From Geodermatophilus normandii (GTDB lineage Bacteria; Actinomycetota; Actinomycetes; Mycobacteriales; Geodermatophilaceae), in NCBI RefSeq assembly GCF_003182485.1, contig NZ_QGTX01000001.1:2416001-2480000 (forward strand): 64,000 bases of DNA, written 5' to 3'. Positions 57,736 to 64,000 of this stretch are shown in pieces. The translations under genes were made by a program, and so were the position numbers. The notes beneath the pieces are model-generated. The model had not been told where the DNA came from, did not search any database, and saw only the letters and a list, made by a program, of their open reading frames with translations. How positions within the stretch are numbered: the stretch's first letter is position 1; every line of letters starts with the position of its first letter.

Positions 57736-58218
57736 GTGGCCGACCCCGCCCGCGCCCGCAAGCTCGCGGTGCGCATCCGCCAGATCGTGTCCGCCGCGAT
57801 CGAGTCGCAGGTCAAGGACCCGCGGCTGGGCATGGTCACCGTGACCGACGCCCGGGTCACCAGCGACCTGCGCGAGGCCACCGTCTTCTACACCGTCTAC
57901 GGCGACGCCACCGCGGCCGCCGACTCCGCCAAGGCGCTGGCCAGCGCCACCGGCGTGCTGCGCTCGACCGTCGGCCGGCAGACCGGCATCAAGTTCGTGC
58001 CGACGCTGACCTTCGTCGCCGACGCCGTCCCGGACACCGCCCGCGAGCTCGACGAGGCCCTCGAGCGCGTCCGCTCCGCCGACGCCGAGCTGGCCCGGCT
58101 GCGCGAGCACGCCACCTACGCCGGCGACGCCGACCCCTACCGGCACCCGGAGGCGGACGACGAGGCCGGTGCCGAGGAGCCCGACGACGCCCCGACCCGG
58201 ACCAGGAGCGCCTCGTGA
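57736..58218 (+). CDS. rbfA: 30S ribosome-binding factor RbfA
   Basis: 160 aa cold-adaptation and 16S-processing factor with a KH-like fold: RARKLAVRIRQIVSAAIESQVKDPRLGMVTVTDARVTSDLREATVFYTV and GVLRSTVGRQTGIKFVPTLTFVAD. A 35-residue acidic tail follows. GTG start; its stop overlaps the next small gene. Confidence 0.95.
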   Translation: MADPARARKLAVRIRQIVSAAIESQVKDPRLGMVTVTDARVTSDLREATVFYTVYGDATAAADSAKALASATGVLRSTVGRQTGIKFVPTLTFVADAVPDTARELDEALERVRSADAELARLREHATYAGDADPYRHPEADDEAGAEEPDDAPTRTRSAS

Positions 58219-58460
58219 GCGAGAACGACCCGGACCCGTACCTGCCCGACGAGGGCCAGGGCCGCTCGGAGCTCGGCGGGCGGGCCGAGCCCAACGCCGG
58301 CGACCCGACCGAGGGGGGCCGGACGGGCCAGATCGGCGCGGTGCCCTCCATCGCGGAGGACGAGCCCGACGACGGCGGCCCGCCGCTGCCGCCCGGTGGC
58401 GGGCTGGTCACCGAGGACCGCAACGCGCCTCCGGTGGCCGATCCCGGCCCCGACGCCTGA
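58215..58460 (+). CDS. Small acidic Pro/Gly-rich hypothetical protein
   Basis: 81 aa, GTG overlapping the rbfA stop (GTGA). Sequence is almost entirely Asp, Glu, Pro and Gly (NDPDPYLPDEGQG, EDEPDDGGPPLPPGGG), predicted disordered, no domain. Translational coupling and position suggest it is expressed, but it could be a non-conserved open frame. Confidence 0.5.
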   Translation: MSENDPDPYLPDEGQGRSELGGRAEPNAGDPTEGGRTGQIGAVPSIAEDEPDDGGPPLPPGGGLVTEDRNAPPVADPGPDA

Positions 58461-58464
58461 CCCG

Positions 58465-59460
58465 GTGGGCGCGCCGACCGCCGGGGTGCCCGTGCGCACC
58501 CCGGCCGCCGTGCTGGCCGCGGCCGCCGACGCCGGGGCCACCGTGGTCCTCAGCGGGCACGTGCAGCCCGACGCCGACGCCCTGGGCAGCACGCTGGCCC
58601 TCGCGGAGGGACTGCGCCGCCGCGGCGCCCGGGTGACCGCCACGTTCCCCGGCCGCCCGGTGCTGCCGGAGTCGCTGGGCTGGCTGCCCGGCGTCGAGGG
58701 CCTGGTGCCGTCCACCGCGGTGCCCGCGTCCCCCGACGTCTTCGTCAGCCTCGACGCCGCCTCGCCCGGCCGGCTGGGGGAGCTGGCCGCCGTGCTCGGG
58801 GACGCCGGCACCTCGGTCGTGGTCGACCACCACGCGAGCAACCCCGGCTTCGGCGACGTCCGGCTGGTCGACCCCGGCGCCCCCGCGACCGTCGTCCTGG
58901 TGGCCGGCCTGCTCGACGAGCTCGGCGTCGACCTCGACACCGACCTGGCCACGCTGCTCTACGCGGGCCTGACCGCCGACACCGGCTCCTTCCGCTTCAG
59001 CAGCACCCGGCCCGCCACGCACGTGCTCGCCGCGCGGCTGCTGTCCACCGGCATCGACCACGCGGCCATCAGCCGGCGGCTGTTCGACACCGCGCCGTTC
59101 GGCTGGCTGCGCCTGCTCTCGGCGGTGACCGGCCGCGCGGTCCTCGAGCCCGGCGTCGGCGCGGGCCTGGTGTGGACCTGGTCGAGCACCGCCGAGGCCG
59201 CGCAGCACGGACTGCCCGGCGAGCAGCTCGAGGCCCTGGTCGACGTCGTCCGGGCGACCGCCGAGGCCGACGTCGCCTGCGTGCTCAAGGGCCAGGACGA
59301 CGGCACGTGGTCGGTGTCGCTGCGCTCCCGCGGCGGCACCGACGTCGTGCGGGTCGCCGTGGCCCTCGGCGGTGGCGGGCACCGGGCCGCGGCCGGGTTC
59401 ACCTCGCACCTCGACCGCGAGGCGACCCTGGCCGCCCTCCGGGCCCTGCTCGAGAGGTGA
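58465..59460 (+). CDS. DHH-family phosphoesterase (NrnA-like oligoribonuclease/pAp phosphatase)
   Basis: 331 aa. Manganese-site motifs: GHVQPDADALGSTLAL (DAD), VSLDAASPGR, VVVDHHASN (DHH), TADTGSFRFS; the DHHA1 domain ends GGGGHRAAAGF. NrnA enzymes degrade short RNAs and pAp; in mycobacteria the homologue beside rbfA also acts on cyclic di-AMP products. GTG 58465 chosen because it follows the small gene's stop by 4 nt. Stop overlaps the MATE gene. Confidence 0.9.
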   Translation: MGAPTAGVPVRTPAAVLAAAADAGATVVLSGHVQPDADALGSTLALAEGLRRRGARVTATFPGRPVLPESLGWLPGVEGLVPSTAVPASPDVFVSLDAASPGRLGELAAVLGDAGTSVVVDHHASNPGFGDVRLVDPGAPATVVLVAGLLDELGVDLDTDLATLLYAGLTADTGSFRFSSTRPATHVLAARLLSTGIDHAAISRRLFDTAPFGWLRLLSAVTGRAVLEPGVGAGLVWTWSSTAEAAQHGLPGEQLEALVDVVRATAEADVACVLKGQDDGTWSVSLRSRGGTDVVRVAVALGGGGHRAAAGFTSHLDREATLAALRALLER

Positions 59461-60761
59461 CGGGCCGACCGCCCGGGGTCCTCGCGCTGGCTGCGCCGGC
59501 GCTGGTGGTGCTGGCGGCCGAGCCGCTGTACCTGCTCGTCGACACCGCCGTCGTCGGCAACCTCGGCACCGCCGCGCTCGGCGGCCTGGCCGTCGGCGGC
59601 GGGCTGCTGGCGTGGGCCGCGGCGCTGCTCAACTTCCTCGCCTACGGCACCACCGCCCGCGCCGCCCGCCGCGCCGGAGCGGGGGACCGTGCCGGTGCGG
59701 TCGCCGAGGGCGTGCAGGCCACCTGGCTGGCGCTGCTGCTCGGCGCCGCCGTCGTCGTGCTGTTCCAGGTCCTGGCCGGCCCGCTGACCCGCGCGCTGGC
59801 CGGCGGCCCCGGCGAGGTGGCCGCGGCGGGGGAGCAGTGGCTGCGGATCGCCGGCTGCGGTGCGCCGCTGCTCCTGGTGTCGCTGGCCGGCAACGGGTGG
59901 CTGCGCGGCGTCCAGGACCTGCGCCGGCCGGTGCGCTTCGTGCTCGCCGGCAGCCTGCTGAGCCTCGTCCTGTGCCCGCTGCTGGTGCACCCGGCCGGTC
60001 TCGGGCTGCCGGGCTCCGCCGTCGCCAACCTCGCCGGCCAGTCGCTGACGGCGGCGCTGTTCGTGCGGGCGCTGCTGCGCGAGGGCGCGGGCTGGCGCCT
60101 CCGGCCGGCCGCCGTCCGGGCCCAGCTGGTCCTCGGCCGCGACCTGCTGCTGCGCGCGACCGTGCTGCAGCTGGCCTTCCTCGTCGCCGCGGGGGTCGCC
60201 GCCCGCGCCGGGCAGGCACAGCTCGGCGCCCACCAGATCGCGCTGCAGCTGTTCCTCTTCCTCGCCCTCGTCCTCGACGCCTACGCCATCGCCGCGCAGA
60301 CCCTCGTCGGCCACGCCCTCGGCGCCGGCCGGCCCGACGACGCCCGCGCCACCGCCCGGCGGGTCGGCCTGTGGGGCCTGGGCACCGGCGTGGTGGTCGC
60401 GGTGCTCCTGCTGGCCGCCCGCGACCTGCTGGTCCCGCTGTTCACCGACGACCCCGCGGTCCGCGCCCAGGCGGAGCTCGTCTGGTGGTTCCTCGCCGGG
60501 TTCCAGCCGCTGGCCGGCGTCGTCTTCGCCCTCGACGGCGTGCTCATGGGCGCCGGCGACGTCGGCTACCTGCGGACCGTCACCGTCGGTGCCGCACTCG
60601 TCGGGTTCCTCCCGCTGTCGCTGCTGTCCGGCCCGCTGGGCTGGGGCCTGGCCGGCGTCTGGACCGGGCTGACGGCGTTCATCGCGCTGCGGCTGGTCGC
60701 GGTCCTGGTGCGGGTGGCGGGGGACAGGTGGCTCGGCGCACCTGCGACGGTGGGGACGTGA
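59457..60761 (+). CDS. dinF: MATE-family efflux transporter (DinF-like)
   Basis: 434 aa with about 12 TM helices in two homologous halves (EPLYLLVDTAVVGNLGTAALGGLAVG; AQLGAHQIALQLFLFLALVLDAYAIAAQTLVGHALGAG). The Asp in LVDTAVVGNLG matches the conserved Na+/H+-linked position. Substrate unknown. Same gene order rbfA-DHH-dinF-truB as in mycobacteria. GTG overlaps the DHH gene stop. Confidence 0.9.
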   Translation: MTGRPPGVLALAAPALVVLAAEPLYLLVDTAVVGNLGTAALGGLAVGGGLLAWAAALLNFLAYGTTARAARRAGAGDRAGAVAEGVQATWLALLLGAAVVVLFQVLAGPLTRALAGGPGEVAAAGEQWLRIAGCGAPLLLVSLAGNGWLRGVQDLRRPVRFVLAGSLLSLVLCPLLVHPAGLGLPGSAVANLAGQSLTAALFVRALLREGAGWRLRPAAVRAQLVLGRDLLLRATVLQLAFLVAAGVAARAGQAQLGAHQIALQLFLFLALVLDAYAIAAQTLVGHALGAGRPDDARATARRVGLWGLGTGVVVAVLLLAARDLLVPLFTDDPAVRAQAELVWWFLAGFQPLAGVVFALDGVLMGAGDVGYLRTVTVGAALVGFLPLSLLSGPLGWGLAGVWTGLTAFIALRLVAVLVRVAGDRWLGAPATVGT

Positions 60762-60815
60762 GCCCACCCCACGACGACGCTCCGCCATCGCTCCCCGTCC
60801 CCGCGGGGGCCCGGA

Positions 60816-61736
60816 ATGAGCCGCCGCCGCGCCGCCGACGCCGACGTGACCCCGGGGGTCCTGCTGGTCGACAAGCCCGGCGGGATGACCTCGCACGACG
60901 TCGTCGCCCGGGCCCGGCGGGTGCTGTCGGTCCGCCGGGTCGGGCACGCGGGCACCCTCGACCCGATGGCGACCGGGCTGCTCGTGCTCGGCGTCGGGAC
61001 GGCGACCCGGCTGCTGGGCCACCTCGGCGGCTCGGACAAGGTCTACGAGGCCACCGTCCGGCTCGGGCAGACGACGGTCACCGACGACCGCGAGGGCGAG
61101 GTCCTCACCACCACCCCGGCCGGCGGCCTGGACGAGGACGCCGTGCGCGCGGCGCTCGCCGCCCAGACCGGCCCGCTGCTGCAGGTGCCCTCCTCGGTCA
61201 GCGCGGTCAAGGTCGGTGGCCGCCGCTCCTACGACCGTGTCCGGGCCGGTGAGGAGGTCGTCCTCGAGCCCCGCGCGGTCACCGTGCACCGCATCGACGT
61301 GCACCGGGTCACCCGGCCGACGCCCGACCTGGTCGACGTCGAGGTCACCGTCGCCTGCACCGCGGGCACCTACGTGCGTGCCATCGCCCGCGACGCCGGA
61401 GCGGCCCTCGGCGTCGGCGGGCACCTGACCGCGCTGCGCCGCACCGCGTCGGGGCCGTTCACCACCGCGCAGGCCGCCCCCGTCGAGGAGGCCGCGGCCG
61501 CGCTCGCCGCCGGAGGGGGAGCGGGGGTGCTCGGCCTGACCGAGGCGGCCACCGCGATCTACCCGGAGCGGCGGCTGTCCGAGGAGGAGGCCCGCGCCGT
61601 CGGGTACGGCCAGCGCGTCCCGGCCACCGGGCGGCCCGGCCTCACCGCCGCCGTCGACCCCGCGGGCCGGCTGGTCGCGCTCCTCGAGGACGCCGGGTCC
61701 GGCGCCCGGGTCGCGGTGGGCTTCCCGCCCGGCTGA
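60816..61736 (+). CDS. truB: tRNA pseudouridine55 synthase TruB
   Basis: 306 aa. TPGVLLVDKPGGMTSHDVVARARR and the catalytic GHAGTLDPMATGLLVLGVGTATR (Asp nucleophile), plus TYVRAIARDAGAALGVGGHL. The C-terminal PUA-like extension is present. ATG start; 54 nt from dinF. Normally followed by ribF, which is absent here. Confidence 0.95.
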   Translation: MSRRRAADADVTPGVLLVDKPGGMTSHDVVARARRVLSVRRVGHAGTLDPMATGLLVLGVGTATRLLGHLGGSDKVYEATVRLGQTTVTDDREGEVLTTTPAGGLDEDAVRAALAAQTGPLLQVPSSVSAVKVGGRRSYDRVRAGEEVVLEPRAVTVHRIDVHRVTRPTPDLVDVEVTVACTAGTYVRAIARDAGAALGVGGHLTALRRTASGPFTTAQAAPVEEAAAALAAGGGAGVLGLTEAATAIYPERRLSEEEARAVGYGQRVPATGRPGLTAAVDPAGRLVALLEDAGSGARVAVGFPPG

Positions 61737-61738
61737 GC

Positions 61739-62419
61739 TCAGCCGCCGGCTACCTTCCCGACGAGCGAGTCGTCGAGCGAGGCGAGCAGGTCGGCGGGGT
61801 CGTCGTACACCTCGTCGGCCCCGGCCTCGAGCAGCTCGGCGCGCGAGATGCCCCCGCAGGTCAGCGCGATGACGGGCAGGCCGGCGTCGCGCGCCGCCTG
61901 CACGTCCCAGATCGTGTCGCCCACGGCCACCGTCCGGTCGTGGTCGAGCCCGTGCGCGTCGACGGCGGTCTGCAGCAGGTCCGGCGCCGGCTTGGCCGAC
62001 TCGACGTCGGCCGAGCAGGTGGCCCCGTCGACGACGTCCTCGCCACCGATCGCCGGCACCATCCACTCCAGGTCGGACTCCTTGCCGCTGGTGGCCAGCA
62101 CCACGGCCAGGCCGCGCTCCCGGCAGGCGGCCAGCAGCTCGTCCACGCGCGGGAAGGGCGTGACCAGCTCACGCAGCGGCTCGTAGCGCCGGGTCTTGGC
62201 ATCCGAGACCGCCTCGGTGTCTCCGGCGTCGTCGCCGAGCAGGTGGGTGACGAGCTCCTCGCTGGCGATGCCGATCGACCGGTGGCAGTCGGCCATGGAG
62301 ACCTCCGGGTGCCCGGTGTCGCGGAAGGCCTGCCACCAGGCGAGGACCTGCAGGTAGTTGGTGTCCAGCAGGGTGCCGTCGACGTCGAACAGGACGCCGG
62401 GACGGGGGGCCTCGGTCAT
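61739..62419 (-). CDS. HAD-superfamily hydrolase (phosphoglycolate phosphatase-like)
   Basis: 226 aa. HAD motif I LFDVDGTLLDTN, motif II LATSGK, motif III Lys (KPAPDLL) and motif IV VAVGDTIWDVQAA are all present, with a helical cap between. Small-molecule phosphatase; substrate unknown. GAGGAT (62426-62431) lies 6 nt before the ATG (leaderless). It ends 2 bp from the truB stop, convergent. Confidence 0.87.
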   Translation of the reverse strand: MTEAPRPGVLFDVDGTLLDTNYLQVLAWWQAFRDTGHPEVSMADCHRSIGIASEELVTHLLGDDAGDTEAVSDAKTRRYEPLRELVTPFPRVDELLAACRERGLAVVLATSGKESDLEWMVPAIGGEDVVDGATCSADVESAKPAPDLLQTAVDAHGLDHDRTVAVGDTIWDVQAARDAGLPVIALTCGGISRAELLEAGADEVYDDPADLLASLDDSLVGKVAGG

Positions 62420-62490
62420 CGGGCCATCCTCGCGGGGCGCGGCGGACCCCGCAGGGGTTGACGGTCGTCCCGGCCGGGAAGGGGGCTCCC

Positions 62491-62814
62491 ATGAGCGTCG
62501 TGAAGATCAACGCGATCGTGGTGCCGCCGCACGCGCAGGAGCGCTTCGAGGAGCGCTTCCGCGGCCGGGGCGGAGCGGTCGAGAAGACCCCGGGCTTCGA
62601 GTGGTTCGAGCTGCTGCGCCCGGTCGAGGGCACCGACCAGTACCTCGTCTACACCCGGTGGGAGAGCGAGGAGGCCTACCGCAGCTGGGAGGGCGGCCAG
62701 GACTTCGCGCGCGCCCACGGCGGTGGCGGCGACGAGCTCGCCCCGGCCGCCAGCGACTCGCACCACCTGTGGTCCTACGAGGTGGTGGAGAGCTCCGCGC
62801 CCGACCGGCCCTGA
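62491..62814 (+). CDS. MhuD/IsdG-like heme oxygenase (ABM fold)
   Basis: 107 aa. VVKINAI at residues 3-9 (Asn7), GFEWFELLRPVEGTDQYLVYTRWES and SWEGG (Trp66) line up with M. tuberculosis MhuD Asn7 and Trp66, and His76 with the proximal haem ligand His75 (one-residue shift). All three catalytic residues are therefore kept, so haem degradation with iron release is the best guess. The start is the ATG with an upstream GGGAAGGGGG site. Divergent from the HAD gene. Confidence 0.8.
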   Translation: MSVVKINAIVVPPHAQERFEERFRGRGGAVEKTPGFEWFELLRPVEGTDQYLVYTRWESEEAYRSWEGGQDFARAHGGGGDELAPAASDSHHLWSYEVVESSAPDRP

Positions 62815-62818
62815 GCCT

Positions 62819-62867
62819 GCGCCGGGTCCGGCGGCGGTCGGCTCCCGGCCTGCGCCGGACCCGGCGC
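62819..62867 (+). terminator. Terminator after the heme-oxygenase gene
   Basis: A perfect 15-bp stem, 62819-62833 with 62853-62867, 19-nt loop, 4 nt after the stop codon. Confidence 0.7.
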
Positions 62868-62873
62868 TACTGT
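62868..62873 (+). promoter_or_regulatory. Candidate -10 of ilvE
   Basis: TACTGT matches TANNNT directly after the terminator stem and predicts a leader of about 50 nt to the ilvE ATG at 62930. No clear -35. Confidence 0.4.
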
Positions 62874-62929
62874 GGTCGCCGGGCCGGTCGTCCGCCGGTC
62901 CGCGCCCCGAGCTCGCCCAGGTGGGAGAC

Positions 62930-64000
62930 ATGACCGACACGCTCGCCGACAGCCGCACCTCCTCCCGGGTCTTCACCGAGGGCGTGCCGGTGACCGTGGA
63001 GGGCGTGTCCCGCCGACCGGCCGCCGAGCGCGAGGCCGTGCTGGCCGACCCCGGCTTCGGCCGGCACTTCACCGACTCGATGTTCGTGGCCCGTTACGAG
63101 GCCGGCCGCGGCTGGTACGACGCGCGGCTGACGCAGTACGCGCCGCTGCAGGTCGACCCCGCCACCGCCGCGCTGCACTACGCCCAGTCGATCTTCGAGG
63201 GGCTCAAGGCCTACGCCCAGCCCGACGGCAGCGTGGCCACGTTCCGGCCCGAGGCCAACGCCGCCCGCTTCGCCCGCGGCGCGCGCCGGCTGGCCATGCC
63301 GCCGGTGCCCGAGGAGGCGTTCATCGCCGCCGTCGACGCGCTCGTCGACGCCGACCGCGACTGGGTGCCCACCGGGCCCGACCAGACCCTCTACGTCCGG
63401 CCCTACCAGCTGGCCACCGAGCCGTTCCTCGGCGTGCGGCCGGCGCAGGAGTACCTGTTCCTCGTCATCGCCAGCCCGGCCGGGGCGTACTTCCCGCGCG
63501 GCGTGCACCCGGTGTCGGTCTACCTCTCCGAGGACTACATCCGCGCCGCGCCCGGCGGGACCGGCGACGTCAAGTGCGCCGGCAACTACGCCGCCAGCCT
63601 GCTGGCCCAGGAGCAGGCCATCGCCGCCGGCTGCGACCAGGTGGTCTGGCTCGACGCGGTGGAGAAGCGCTTCGTCGAGGAGATGGGCGGGATGAACCTG
63701 TTCTTCGTCCTCGGCTCCGGCGACGACGCCGAGCTGGTCACCCCCGAGCTCACCGGCACGCTGCTGCCCGGCATCACCCGCGACTCGCTCATCGAGGTCG
63801 CCCGCGAGCGCGGCATGCGGGTCACCGAGCGCCGGTTCAGCGTCGACGAGTGGCGCTCCGGCGTGGCCGACGGCACGGTCACCGAGACCTTCGCCTGCGG
63901 CACCGCCGCGGTCATCACCCCGGTCGGGGAGGTCAAGGCGCGCACCGGCGACTTCACCGTCGGCGACGGCACCCCCGGCCCGGTCACCATGGGCCTGCGC
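62930..64000 (+). CDS. ilvE: Branched-chain amino acid aminotransferase (partial, runs off the window)
   Basis: 357 residues visible without a stop; the family is about 365. Class IV PLP enzyme: YAQSIFEGLKAYAQPDGSV, RPYQLATEPFLGV, the PLP Lys215 in TGDVKCAGNYAAS, MGGMNLFFVLG, and ETFACGTAAVITPVGEV near the end. It catalyses the last step of Val/Leu/Ile synthesis and the first of their breakdown. ATG after GGTGGGAG. Confidence 0.95.
   Translation, partial: MTDTLADSRTSSRVFTEGVPVTVEGVSRRPAAEREAVLADPGFGRHFTDSMFVARYEAGRGWYDARLTQYAPLQVDPATAALHYAQSIFEGLKAYAQPDGSVATFRPEANAARFARGARRLAMPPVPEEAFIAAVDALVDADRDWVPTGPDQTLYVRPYQLATEPFLGVRPAQEYLFLVIASPAGAYFPRGVHPVSVYLSEDYIRAAPGGTGDVKCAGNYAASLLAQEQAIAAGCDQVVWLDAVEKRFVEEMGGMNLFFVLGSGDDAELVTPELTGTLLPGITRDSLIEVARERGMRVTERRFSVDEWRSGVADGTVTETFACGTAAVITPVGEVKARTGDFTVGDGTPGPVTMGLR

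Overview
The window is a 64-kb stretch of a very GC-rich actinobacterial chromosome. GTG starts are common, neighbouring genes often share ATGA/GTGA stop-start overlaps, and the gene order matches the conserved smc-to-truB block of mycobacteria and Streptomyces. The presence of whiG and the protein flavours suggest a Geodermatophilaceae-type or other Frankia-related soil actinobacterium; the family assignment is an inference. I see no rRNA or tRNA gene, phage, transposase, CRISPR array or replication origin.

Layout. 1-177 is the end of smc, then two minus-strand phosphoesterase-type enzymes (233-2755). The SRP receptor ftsY (2827-4047) faces a minus-strand cbiO-cbiQ-PDGLE-cbiM nickel/cobalt ECF transporter (4122-6688) whose promoter carries a Nur-like box. 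Then come amt-glnK-glnD (ammonium uptake and PII signalling), ffh, an amidohydrolase, proS, and the ribosome/tRNA cluster rpsP-khpA-rimM-trmD-NUDIX-rplS-lepB. A degenerate response regulator (21502-22215) precedes rnhB-DUF2469-yraN-comM-dprA-xerC-whiG. The translation/lipid cluster rpsB-tsf-pyrH-frr-cdsA follows.

From 34 to 46 kb the core order is diluted by accessory genes: a DUF952-GNAT fusion, PPK2, a SpoU-type methyltransferase, a repeat-rich one-pass membrane protein, a decayed VIT/CCC1 transporter remnant, an LCP enzyme beside an LAXTG sortase substrate, and a TPR-like membrane protein. Between and after them lie the core genes rlmN, dxr, rseP and ispG (MEP isoprenoid pathway plus a site-2 protease). 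The last part is a penicillin-binding lipoprotein, a DUF4439 protein and a lipoprotein, then rimP-nusA-ylxR-infB-ylxP-rbfA-DHH-MATE-truB. After truB the conserved order breaks into a HAD phosphatase, an MhuD-like heme oxygenase and ilvE, which runs off the window.

How the genes work together. Most serve translation and its quality control (ribosomal proteins, assembly factors, tRNA/rRNA modification, initiation and elongation factors), co-translational membrane targeting (ftsY, ffh, lepB), nitrogen sensing, DNA uptake/recombination (comM, dprA, xerC), and isoprenoid and phospholipid precursor synthesis.

The strongest unusual signals are: infB read in three successive frames because two homopolymer runs each lack one base; rseP with no start codon except CTG; a receiver-domain regulator with Glu in place of the phospho-acceptor Asp; a VIT transporter fossil overlapping the rlmN stop; a Nur-type operator on the nickel transporter; and a recurring -10-like hexamer 5-9 nt ahead of many start codons, the signature of leaderless transcription.
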